Assembly (NCBI GenBank): GCA_013540605.1
Contig: JABVCK010000029.1
Location: forward strand, 62,001-126,000
Length of the DNA stretch: 64,000 bases
Source of the DNA: Bacillota bacterium
GTDB lineage: Bacteria > Bacillota > Clostridia > Ch29
Direction of reading: 5' to 3'
Part shown: positions 31,355 to 40,386 of the stretch, in pieces
Layout: every line of letters starts with the position of its first letter
Numbering within the stretch: position 1 is the first letter of the stretch
Notes under the pieces: model-generated
Database searches by the model: none
Told to the model about the DNA's origin: nothing
What the model saw: only the letters and a program-made list of their open reading frames with translations
Made by a program: the position numbers and the translations under genes

Positions 31355-32538
31355 AATTCCTCCTTCAATATCTTCGCAATTCTCCTGATGCCTTCCACTA
31401 TTTTGTCTTCATCAGCGTTGGAATAATTCAGCCTTAAAGTGTTTTCTTTGCCGCCGTTTGGGAAGAAGGAGCCTCCCGGTACAAACGCCACATTGTTGTC
31501 TATGCACTTGATCAATATATCCCTGGCATTTATATGGGAGGGAAGCTCCACCCACAGGAACAGTCCGCCTTCTGGACGGGTATACTTTATGCCTTCGGGA
31601 AACTCCCGAGCGATGGTTTGGACCATCAAATCCCGGCGCACCCTATAGGTTTCCCTTATTTTGCTGATGTGGGTCTCAATATCAAACATTTCAAAGAACC
31701 GGGATATTATGAACTGAGACATTACATTTGTGTGCAGGTCGGTACCTTGTTTGAATAACACATATTTACGCAGTATTTCCGGCGCAGCGCATATCCAACC
31801 AACCCTTAATCCCGGACAGAGGATCTTTGAAAACGTGCTTGAATATACCACTCTGCCTTCGGTATCAAAGCGCTTTACCGGGGGAAGGCTTTCGCCCTTA
31901 AACCTAAGCTCACCGTAAGGATTGTCCTCTACTACGATTACATCATACTTGTTTGCCAGCTCAACCAATCTCTTTCTCCTGTCCAGGCTCATTGTCCTCC
32001 CGGTCGGGTTTTGGAAATCCGGCACCGTATATATGAACTTTTTACCTGGGTTTTCTGCGAGAGCCATCTCCAGGTCTTCCATTATCATGCCCTCATCATC
32101 CATTGCTACCTCGGCATACCGGGGCAAGAAGGTCCTGAACGCGCTTATCGCGGCAAGATAGGTGGGACTTTCACATACCACCGTGGAGCCTTCGTCGATA
32201 AAAACCTTGCCGGTCAGGTCAAGCCCCTGTTGGGAGCCGGCGGTAATCAGTATATCTTCTGCCGGTACATCTATACCCAATCGGCACATTCTACCGGCAA
32301 TAAGCTCTCTCAGAGGAGTGTATCCTTCGGTAGTGCCATACTGTAATGCCTGCATACCGTTTTCCGTCAATACCGAATTGCAGACTTGTTTGATTTCATC
32401 TATCGGAAATAACTCAGGCGCGGGAAGCCCTCCCGCAAAGGAAATCACTTCCGGCCTTTCGGTAACCTTAAGGAGTTCACGTATTTCAGAAGCCTTGACA
32501 TGATTTGCCCTTTCAGCATAATTAATGGACATTTCCAT
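31351..32538 (-). CDS. class I/II PLP aminotransferase (2-aminoadipate/LysN-like)
   Basis: ISFAGGLPAPELFP, LQYGTTEGYTPLRE, YTVPDFQNPTGRTMSLDRRK, YSSTFSKILCPGLRVGW. Confidence 0.92.
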   Translation of the reverse strand: MEMSINYAERANHVKASEIRELLKVTERPEVISFAGGLPAPELFPIDEIKQVCNSVLTENGMQALQYGTTEGYTPLRELIAGRMCRLGIDVPAEDILITAGSQQGLDLTGKVFIDEGSTVVCESPTYLAAISAFRTFLPRYAEVAMDDEGMIMEDLEMALAENPGKKFIYTVPDFQNPTGRTMSLDRRKRLVELANKYDVIVVEDNPYGELRFKGESLPPVKRFDTEGRVVYSSTFSKILCPGLRVGWICAAPEILRKYVLFKQGTDLHTNVMSQFIISRFFEMFDIETHISKIRETYRVRRDLMVQTIAREFPEGIKYTRPEGGLFLWVELPSHINARDILIKCIDNNVAFVPGGSFFPNGGKENTLRLNYSNADEDKIVEGIRRIAKILKEEL

Positions 32539-32590
32539 CCCCTCCGTAAACAATCATTAATAAATTCCGTTTCCGGATACTATCCAGATA

Positions 32591-33641
32591 CTATACTATA
32601 GGGTTTATATCGGGTTCATAATTGTTTGTGGGATACCTGGCATCTTTCATTGTATCCTGTACAGCTTCTATTAAACGTCTTATACCTTCTCTGATGTTGT
32701 CGGGACTGCAGAAGGTAAAATTCAGCCTTGCATAGCTTTCTCCCTGGGTGCCATTCGGGTAACACCCATCACCGGGTACATATGAGACACCTTTTTCCGC
32801 AGCCTTAACGATCATTTTGGTCTGAACGACTTTTCCGGGCAGCCGGCACCAGATATAGTAGCCACCTTCAGGTCTGTTCCAGTTGAGATCAGGTAAAGCG
32901 TACTTGTCAAGCGCCTCCAGCATTATGTCTCTCTTGCGTGAATAGTCTTTTCGAATGCCTTTAAGATGTTCATCATAGTAACCGTAACGCAGGAATCTGT
33001 CCATGACCGCCTGCCCCGGAGTATTCACATGAAGGTCGGTTAGCTGCTTCAGGTGAGCAAATTTATTCAGCACCTGTTCGGGAGCAGCGACCCACCCTAT
33101 TCTGAAGCCAGAGAAGAGAACCTTTGAGAAAGTACTCAGATAGATCACATATCCGTGTTTATCCAACGACTTCAAAGCCGGTATTGGAGCGCCGTCGTAC
33201 CTAAGTTCAGAGTAGGGATCATCTTCAACTATTGGCACCTGGTATTTATATGACAGCTTCAGCAATTGGTATCGCCTCTCCAGGCTCATGGTAGCGCCCG
33301 ACGGGTTTTGAAAAGTGGGCAGTGTATATATGAACTTTGGCTTATGCCTGACAAGAAGAGGTTCAAGTAAGTCTGTACGTATTCCATCCTTGTCGATGGG
33401 CACTCCCATAATTCTAGCCCCCGACGACCTGAATATCTGGATTGCCCCGAAAAAAGTAGGTTCCTCAACTATTACCGTATCCCCAGGGTTGATGAATATT
33501 CTTGAGGTATAGTCCAGTCCTTCGCTCCGGCGGGAGAATAAAGCTCTCGGGAAGCTCCTTGGAGAGTATCTTGTCGCGTATCTGGTTTTTTATCTGCAAA
33601 TAGATAGGTGTCTTTACATTCCGGTTTATTGTGATGCGCAT
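32591..33641 (-). pseudogene. MocR-type (GntR-aminotransferase) gene with internal deletion/frameshift
   Basis: N-terminal wHTH MRITINRNVKTPIYLQIKNQIRDKILSKELPESFILPPER joins, out of frame, ...EGLDYTSRIFINPGDTVIVEEPTFFGAIQIFRSSGARIMGVPIDKDG and the rest of an aminotransferase domain. Confidence 0.85.
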
Positions 33642-33666
33642 CAAATCACTCTTTTTTATATTGTTT

Positions 33667-33752
33667 GTTGGAATTGGTACCATCCAACTTTAATTATATC
33701 AGCTTATTTTTGTAATCATACTGCCAATTGGAATAATCTTCTACCATCCAAT
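33667..33752. promoter_or_regulatory. pair of inverted repeats upstream of the MocR remnant
   Basis: GTTGGAATTGGTACCATCCAAC (33667-33688) and ATTGGAATAATCTTCTACCATCCAAT (33727-33752). Confidence 0.5.
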
Positions 33753-33758
33753 TTATAT

Positions 33759-34943
33759 CTATACTAACCCATTCAGCACTTTTTTGAGGCTGCTGCACAT
33801 TTTTACGATATCATCCTCAGCTATAGTCAGGGCGGGATAGAACCTTAAAACGTTCCATGCCGGAGTAGTGCCTATCAGGTAACCATGCTGGAGCATCTTT
33901 TCGAAAACGATTTCGGTTGCATCCCTTATATTCAGTTCCACAGCGAGCATCAGGCCTCTTCCCCTGACTCCCTTTACAATTGGGCAACTGTCCCGGATTT
34001 CCTTTAACCTATCCATAAAAAACAATCCAACGGATTCGGAGCGCTCTATAAGATTTTCATCCCTTAATATGTTGATGACCTCATTTGCTATCGAGCACCC
34101 CAGCGGGTCGTTCTGATGGGACTGAACATAGCGAAGGTTTTTCTCTTCCAACCGGTTTGCGATATCTCCGCTGACAGCTACGGCGCTGACAGGATATCCA
34201 TTGCCAAGAGCTTTGCCCAAGGCTGCGATATCGGGCTTCAAGTCATAGTGGTTATGGCCGAACCATTTTCCGGTTCTGCCAAAGCCGGTAGTAACCTCAT
34301 TAATAACGACCGAACCACCGTTTTTCCTGACTTCACCGGCAAGAAAGCTTACCAGCTTATATGGAGGGAAAAGGACCCGGCCTGAGGTGCTCCCCGGTTC
34401 CAGGACAAAAGCCGATATTTCACCAAAATCAATGCCTTCCAGCGCATTGCATTTACCAAAGCATTCCTTGTTTTTGCAGCTGCTGCACTTCTCAAAGTCT
34501 ATTTCCATCCAAAGCCTTTTATCGCGGGGAGAGGAAAAGGAAGAGTATGCAGACAGATAGGAGTTAGAAAAGGATAATACATATCTTTTGTCGGAGATCA
34601 TTCTGGCGATTCTCAGGCTCAGTTCTACGGCTTCACTTCCGGAACTCAAAAAAACTGCCTTCCCGTTATTTAAGTCAAGTACCTGCAATAAATTAGCAGC
34701 GCACGTCTCCGCGATATTGCCCGTAAATCTGAAGCTGGTATGCATGATTCGGCTTATCTGTCCTTCGATAACAGCATTTATCCGGGCATTGGTATGACCC
34801 AAAGCGGTACACCATATGCCAGCTTCGAAATCAACCATTTTTCTGCCGTCCGCAGTGAACAGAGCGGTGTTTTCAGCCCTTGTAATCTCGGTATGCACAA
34901 CGGGATGGAGATTCAGGATATGTTTCAGCTTTGCATCGTTCAT
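33759..34943 (-). CDS. class III PLP-dependent aminotransferase with Cys-rich insertion
   Basis: FEAGIWCTALGHTNARI, FLSSGSEAVELSLRIAR, VINEVTTGFGRTGKWFG, ALGKALGNGYPVSAVAVSG; insertion CSSCKNKECFGKC. Confidence 0.9.
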   Translation of the reverse strand: MNDAKLKHILNLHPVVHTEITRAENTALFTADGRKMVDFEAGIWCTALGHTNARINAVIEGQISRIMHTSFRFTGNIAETCAANLLQVLDLNNGKAVFLSSGSEAVELSLRIARMISDKRYVLSFSNSYLSAYSSFSSPRDKRLWMEIDFEKCSSCKNKECFGKCNALEGIDFGEISAFVLEPGSTSGRVLFPPYKLVSFLAGEVRKNGGSVVINEVTTGFGRTGKWFGHNHYDLKPDIAALGKALGNGYPVSAVAVSGDIANRLEEKNLRYVQSHQNDPLGCSIANEVINILRDENLIERSESVGLFFMDRLKEIRDSCPIVKGVRGRGLMLAVELNIRDATEIVFEKMLQHGYLIGTTPAWNVLRFYPALTIAEDDIVKMCSSLKKVLNGLV

Positions 34944-35029
34944 GGCATTATCTCCTTTGCATTAATTTGGTATTTGTTATAATCTAAATATATATAGTGC
35001 AGGGCTGCGGTACAATGCAAAAAACAAGC

Positions 35030-35047
35030 ATCTGTACCGGTACAGAT
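35030..35047. promoter_or_regulatory. 18-bp perfect palindrome, candidate operator in divergent promoter
   Basis: ATCTGTACCGGTACAGAT between divergent aminotransferase and MocR-type regulator. Confidence 0.55.
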
Positions 35048-35162
35048 AATATAGAGTCAAGAATACGTTTGAAACGTAAAGCAGTTTGTATTCCAGGAAA
35101 AACACAACAATGTGCCGCATGCATAAGAATTGTACGGCTTACAGCATATGGGGAGTGATATT

Positions 35163-36497
35163 ATGAAGTATCTGAACATAATAGAATACATCGAGAAACT
35201 GGCTGCATCCGACCGGCTAAGACAGGGGGACAGGCTGCCCTCCATCAGAGCTGTGGCAGACCGTTTCGGATGCAACAAATCAACAGTGGTACGGGCATAC
35301 AGAGAGCTGGAGTTAAACCATAGGGTTTACACTATACCCAAGAGCGGGTTTTATCTTGTAGGAAATAACAACCCTGAAAGCAAGGACAAATTCGGTGCGA
35401 TCGATTTTTCCACGGCGATGCCGGACCCGAAACTGCTGCCCTACAGGGAATTCAATCACAGCATCAATAAAGCCATAGAGATGTATAAGCAGGAATTGTT
35501 TTCCTATAATGACGCCCAGGGCTTGAAATCCTTAAGAGAAGTAATGGTAAGGTTCTTCAGCGATTATCAGATATTCACCACTGCGGAAAAGATATTTATC
35601 ACTTCCGGCTCGCAGCAAGGGCTGAGCATATTATCGGGAATGTCATTTCCGAATGGCAGGAAAAATATCCTGGTTGAGCAGCCGACATATGGTGAGATGC
35701 TGAGATGGCTGGAGCTGAACAAATACCCGGTAGTCGGTATAGACAGGGATGAGAACGGGATAGATTTTAATGAATTGGAGAAGCTGTTCAAACATGGAGA
35801 CATTAAATTTTTCTACACCATACCGAGGCTTCATAATCCATTGGGTACCGGCTATTCGGAAAAGGAGAAGATGAAAATTGTGGAATTAGCAGAAAAGTAT
35901 GATGTTTATATAGTTGAAGACGATTATCTTGGGGATTTGGACACAAACAAAAAAGCGCTGCCCCTGCATTACTATGATATAGATGAGCGGGTAATACATG
36001 TGAGAAGCTTTTCAAAATCCTTTATGCCGGGTATAAGAATAGGAGCCGTTATACTCAAAGAGCAGCTGAAAACGGAATTTTTAAAGTTTAAAAGGTGCAA
36101 TGACCTGAACACCTCGGTATTGGCCCAGGGGTCTTTGGAAATATTCATAAACAGCGGAATGTATAATAGCCATGTTAAGAAGGCTCAGTTGGAATACAGA
36201 AAAAAGATGAACTGCCTGAGGGAAAATATCCGGAGGATTGACACAAAGGCCATGGTGCCATTTATTCCTGAAACAGGCTTCTTTGTCTGGATAAAGCTGC
36301 CTGAAACGATGAATATGGATAAATATGTGAACAGATTAAAGGAGAGAAAGATTTATGTCTCACCTTCGGAATCCTTCTATATTGAACAGAAAGCCAAACA
36401 AAAGGCAATCAGGATATGCATATCAAGACTAACAAAGGAGGATATCGGGTCGGGGATACAAATACTCTTTGAAGAGATGAACAGGCTGATTGATTAG
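35163..36497 (+). CDS. MocR-family GntR/aminotransferase regulator
   Basis: N-terminal wHTH RLRQGDRLPSIRAVADRFGCNKSTVVRAYRELELNHRVYTIPKSGFYLV, then fold-I aminotransferase with FSKSFMPGIRIG. Confidence 0.92.
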   Translation: MKYLNIIEYIEKLAASDRLRQGDRLPSIRAVADRFGCNKSTVVRAYRELELNHRVYTIPKSGFYLVGNNNPESKDKFGAIDFSTAMPDPKLLPYREFNHSINKAIEMYKQELFSYNDAQGLKSLREVMVRFFSDYQIFTTAEKIFITSGSQQGLSILSGMSFPNGRKNILVEQPTYGEMLRWLELNKYPVVGIDRDENGIDFNELEKLFKHGDIKFFYTIPRLHNPLGTGYSEKEKMKIVELAEKYDVYIVEDDYLGDLDTNKKALPLHYYDIDERVIHVRSFSKSFMPGIRIGAVILKEQLKTEFLKFKRCNDLNTSVLAQGSLEIFINSGMYNSHVKKAQLEYRKKMNCLRENIRRIDTKAMVPFIPETGFFVWIKLPETMNMDKYVNRLKERKIYVSPSESFYIEQKAKQKAIRICISRLTKEDIGSGIQILFEEMNRLID

Positions 36498-36609
36498 AAG
36501 CGCGCCTCTCATAATCTTACATAAAAATCCTATAATTTATCCATGCGACACTATCGTGGACAGGCGGATTTAAATCATAGCTTAAGTTCATACTAATATT
36601 TGAAAGAGT

Positions 36610-37125
36610 ATGAGTATAAAGGGGAGCGGTTCGGATATGACTCTGACAGAACAAATCATTATCATATCATCAGTGGTGATTGCTTTATTGCTTTTGATTT
36701 TCGCGGTAGACTGGAGGTATTTCCGGGATTGGGTCGTCATTTTTTTATTTAAAAGTGTTCTTGATTTTGTGTGGGGTAGCTTGGTCGTCGAACAGAAATT
36801 AATAGAATACCCTATCCGTTTGTTGCCGGATCATTTTGATACGAGTATCCTATTTGAAATATGGGTATTTCCTGTCCTATGCATTTTATATAATCAACTT
36901 ACCAGGGAACGAGGCCTCTGGCCGAGCCTTTATTATGCCGTATTGTTTAGCGCAGGTATGACTGCTATAGAATACCCCATTGAGTTGTATACCAATCTCA
37001 TTCGATATATAGACTGGAGTTGGCTTACTACCTTTAGCACATTATCAGTTACTTTTTTAATGTCCAGGATTTTTATTGCCTTTTTCCGGTGGGGCTGCAA
37101 TTATTTTGGGAGGGATACAGTTTAG
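36610..37125 (+). CDS. multi-TM protein, CBO0543-like
   Basis: VDWRYFRDWVVIFLFKSVLDFVWGSLVVEQKLIEYPIRLLPDHFDTSILFEIWVFP; several TM segments. Confidence 0.65.
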   Translation: MSIKGSGSDMTLTEQIIIISSVVIALLLLIFAVDWRYFRDWVVIFLFKSVLDFVWGSLVVEQKLIEYPIRLLPDHFDTSILFEIWVFPVLCILYNQLTRERGLWPSLYYAVLFSAGMTAIEYPIELYTNLIRYIDWSWLTTFSTLSVTFLMSRIFIAFFRWGCNYFGRDTV

Positions 37126-37799
37126 AACAGGGTATCCTCAAGGGCACTCAAATCCTTAATCGTTATTGTATCCTTTGTGAAGTCGATAAGGCCGTCTCTT
37201 TTCATGTTGACCAGTTCTCTGGAAAGGGACGGTCTTGTTGTTCCGAAGTGCTCGGCCATTTCCTTTCTCGTAAAGGGGACTATTATCGTACTGCTTTTCT
37301 GCTTCTTGTATTCCTGCATTATAAAGTCTGCTATCTGTTGCCTTATAGTCTGATAGGACAGGTTCTTTAGTTTTTCGTTCAGCATCAGTATACGGTTTGA
37401 CAGTACTCCCATGAAGTTAAACAGGAAGGTTTTATTGGTACTGCAAATTTTTATGATATCGTGCATCGATAGGAACAGCACCTTTGATTTGTTAACCGAT
37501 ATAACCGTGGCAGGGTAGCTGTTTTGCTTAGTGAAAACAAGGGATTCACCAAAGATATCTCCCTGTTTCATCCTTTTTATCGTAACGTTTCTTCCTGAAG
37601 GATAGCTTTTCTGCACCTCTATATTACCCTCAAGCACTATTCCGATGCTGGAGGCAGGATCGCCTTCTATAGCTATGACCTGGTCCCTGGAATACGCATT
37701 AATCCTGTACCGGGTGTTGACCAGCATATCGGATATTTCAATCTCTGTAAATTTATTGAACAACTGACATTCAGAAAGCGCCTTTTTTAAGTCAAACAT
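37122..37799 (-). CDS. Crp/Fnr family transcriptional regulator (HcpR-like candidate)
   Basis: cNMP-binding fold and HTH FTRKEMAEHFGTTRPSLSRELVNMKRDGLI. Confidence 0.88.
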   Translation of the reverse strand: MFDLKKALSECQLFNKFTEIEISDMLVNTRYRINAYSRDQVIAIEGDPASSIGIVLEGNIEVQKSYPSGRNVTIKRMKQGDIFGESLVFTKQNSYPATVISVNKSKVLFLSMHDIIKICSTNKTFLFNFMGVLSNRILMLNEKLKNLSYQTIRQQIADFIMQEYKKQKSSTIIVPFTRKEMAEHFGTTRPSLSRELVNMKRDGLIDFTKDTITIKDLSALEDTLF

Positions 37800-37872
37800 G
37801 TTTACATCTCTCCATTGAATAATTGGGATAACGCAAATTAATTATAATGACTGAACGGGTTTTAGTCAACTG

Positions 37873-37903
37873 GTTTTCATAGTTACGTGTTTTCATAGTT
37901 ACG
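37873..37903. promoter_or_regulatory. tandem 15-bp direct repeat in divergent promoter
   Basis: GTTTTCATAGTTACG at 37873-37887 and 37889-37903, period 16; TATAAT at 37913-37918. Confidence 0.55.
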
Positions 37904-37952
37904 CTTATCAGTTATAATAAACATAACACATGATCGGTAATGGGGTAATTCT

Positions 37953-39065
37953 ATGCATGGTATAAATGAGGTCAAACCTGCTGTTGAGTTGACGGCCCTG
38001 GGAGAGTTTGCAGACAGGGAACTGGAAAAAGAATACCGGGCTCACGACATTGCCGGTTTAACTGAAGCGATCAAGCTGATTTCTCTTGGACTGGGCGTAT
38101 TATATTTTCTTTTTATTATACCGGACTTCTTTTTAATAAGGGATGCCGTCACGTTTAGAATAATACTGGCCAACAGGTCGGTATTCCTGTTGCTGGTTGT
38201 GTATTTCGCGACACGTGTAGGCTCTATTGGCCCTGACAGGTATTTTTATTGGGTGACGGCATACGAGGTCCTATGTGGAGTATTTTTCTTGCAAGTATAC
38301 TATCTTTATGAAACTCCTGACTTTTTAATACAGTCCTTTGGTGTAATAACCATTATTCTGGCAATATACCTGGTACCCAACAGGTGGGTATTAAAGCTTG
38401 GGGCTTCGACTGCTGTTGCCCTTGGGTTCTTTACAGTGTCTGCCCTGGTTACCCGAATGGTTAAGGTTAATCAGTTTTCAGCAGCCGTGGTATATATAAC
38501 GCTTACCATAGTCTTTACCGGCGTATCATCATACCAGATTAACAGGTATAAGAGAAAACACTATGCCTACGAGAAGGAATTGCTCTACTTGTCAACAATC
38601 GATCAGCTTACAGGGATACACAACAGGTTGAGGCTTGAAGAGGAACTGAAGAAAAACGTTGATTATGCTAAACGGTACAAAGCAGACTTGTCAATAATCA
38701 TCTTTGATGTGGACGATTTCAAACAGATTAACGACAGCTACGGGCACCAGGTTGGTGATAGCGTTCTCGCGGCCATAGCTTCCATAGTAAAGAATTCAGT
38801 TAGGGCTACCGACTTTTTTGCACGGTGGGGAGGAGAAGAGTTTATCATACTTTTGCCAAACACCGGCAAGCAGGATGCGGTTGAACTGGCCCATAGACTG
38901 AAAAAGAGTATATCGGAGTATGGCTTCGGGTGGGGGGGTAATGTTACCTGCAGCTTTGGGGTAGATACCGTAAGGGAAGATGATGATGTTCACTCGATTG
39001 TGCGCCGGGTGGACCGGTTGATGTATAATGCAAAGTCAAAGGGTAAAAACGAGGTCATGGCTTAG
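37953..39065 (+). CDS. membrane diguanylate cyclase (GGDEF/GGEEF)
   Basis: Several N-terminal TM segments; IDQLTGIHNRLRLEEEL, FARWGGEEFIILLPNT. Confidence 0.93.
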   Translation: MHGINEVKPAVELTALGEFADRELEKEYRAHDIAGLTEAIKLISLGLGVLYFLFIIPDFFLIRDAVTFRIILANRSVFLLLVVYFATRVGSIGPDRYFYWVTAYEVLCGVFFLQVYYLYETPDFLIQSFGVITIILAIYLVPNRWVLKLGASTAVALGFFTVSALVTRMVKVNQFSAAVVYITLTIVFTGVSSYQINRYKRKHYAYEKELLYLSTIDQLTGIHNRLRLEEELKKNVDYAKRYKADLSIIIFDVDDFKQINDSYGHQVGDSVLAAIASIVKNSVRATDFFARWGGEEFIILLPNTGKQDAVELAHRLKKSISEYGFGWGGNVTCSFGVDTVREDDDVHSIVRRVDRLMYNAKSKGKNEVMA

Positions 39066-39103
39066 ATTAGTTCTATACTTAAGGAAGAACGGAGGAATTA
39101 TTG

Positions 39104-39781
39104 ATGAATACTATTCTAATACTTGCATTTGCCCCGGGGGTTTTCTGGCTGTGGTACTTCTACAAGAGGGACAGCCTGCAGCCTGAGCCAAAGGGATTGA
39201 TTATAAAAATGTTCATATACGGAATGGTTGTTGTCTTCCCTGCTGCGCTGGTTGAGACCGTATTTTCCGGGCAGGGCGTACTGGTGGTTATACTGTTTGC
39301 CCCGGTTGTTGAAGAACTGTCCAAATACCTTGTAGTGAAAAAGATAGTATTTCATCATGCTGAGTTCGACGAGCCGATGGACGGCATTGTCTATTCGGCT
39401 GCGGTTGCTCTCGGCTTTGCATCGATGGAGAATGTGGGATACCTTGTCAATGCGAGATCCGGGGGCATTCTTGCGGGCGTATTTGTAGGTAGGGCTTTCC
39501 TTTCTGTTCCCGGGCATGTCCTATTTTCGAGCATGTGGGGGTACGCCCTCGGGCTTGCAAAATTCAGCAGATACGAGTATAGGAACAACTTGATTAGGAC
39601 AGGGCTGGTACTGGCGATACTGCTTCATGGTGTATTCAATTTCCTTGCTCTGTACTCGTCGACGTTTGCTGTTGGGATGGTGTTTTTTGTACTGATGATG
39701 TGGAGCATGGTGAATAGGAGGATCAGGACAGCTATGAAAATATCCGAGAGGATGGCAGAACTATCCGAGGATGAGGACTAA
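39104..39781 (+). CDS. PrsW-family intramembrane metalloprotease
   Basis: APVVEELSKYLVVK, HAEFDEPMDGIVYSAAVALGFASMENVGY, VPGHVLFSSMWGYALG. Confidence 0.9.
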   Translation: MNTILILAFAPGVFWLWYFYKRDSLQPEPKGLIIKMFIYGMVVVFPAALVETVFSGQGVLVVILFAPVVEELSKYLVVKKIVFHHAEFDEPMDGIVYSAAVALGFASMENVGYLVNARSGGILAGVFVGRAFLSVPGHVLFSSMWGYALGLAKFSRYEYRNNLIRTGLVLAILLHGVFNFLALYSSTFAVGMVFFVLMMWSMVNRRIRTAMKISERMAELSEDED

Positions 39782-39800
39782 GGTGTGTCCCCTGATATTA

Positions 39801-39823
39801 AAAACCCGCCTGAGGCGGGTTTT
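39801..39823. terminator. bidirectional terminator
   Basis: AAAACCCGCC-TGA-GGCGGGTTTT. Confidence 0.8.
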
Positions 39824-39833
39824 ATATTTCCAC

Positions 39834-40112
39834 TTATCTTTTGCTGTAACAATCTTTACAGTAAACCGGTCTGTCACCGCTTGGCTTGAAGGGTACCTGT
39901 GTAGCAGCCCCACAAGCGCTGCAGGTAACATTATACATTTGCCTATCCTGCCTGCCTCCACGCCTGCTGGTAGCTTTTTTTGCAGCCCGGCATTCTGGGC
40001 ACCTTGCGGGTTCGTTTTGAAAACCCTTTTCTGCATAGAATTTCTGTTCAGCCGCACTGAAAACAAAATCCCTATTGCAGTCCTTGCAGTTTAACGTCTT
40101 ATCGTTGTACAT
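39834..40112 (-). CDS. zinc-ribbon domain protein
   Basis: CKDCNRDF...CPEC, then CSACG...CKDC motifs. Confidence 0.85.
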   Translation of the reverse strand: MYNDKTLNCKDCNRDFVFSAAEQKFYAEKGFQNEPARCPECRAAKKATSRRGGRQDRQMYNVTCSACGAATQVPFKPSGDRPVYCKDCYSKR

Positions 40113-40386
40113 GAGAAAACCTCCTCGCTTCTATTGCCCACGAAATTAGAAGGTGCCCGATTACTTTCATGGGCTAATAACAAGAGAGAAATTCAATAAT
40201 CTGGACTTCTTAATTATGGGCTTTAGTATAGTATAACCCAATAATTAGAAAATGTACATACCCAAATGAACAAGACGCTTGCTGAGGAGGTGTTCAATAG
40301 TTCAGATGATTGTTTAAAAATCCTTCCTGATGGCAAAAATAACTTCTGTATACTAAACAACGATTTCAGAGAAAGAGGTTTTTGCT

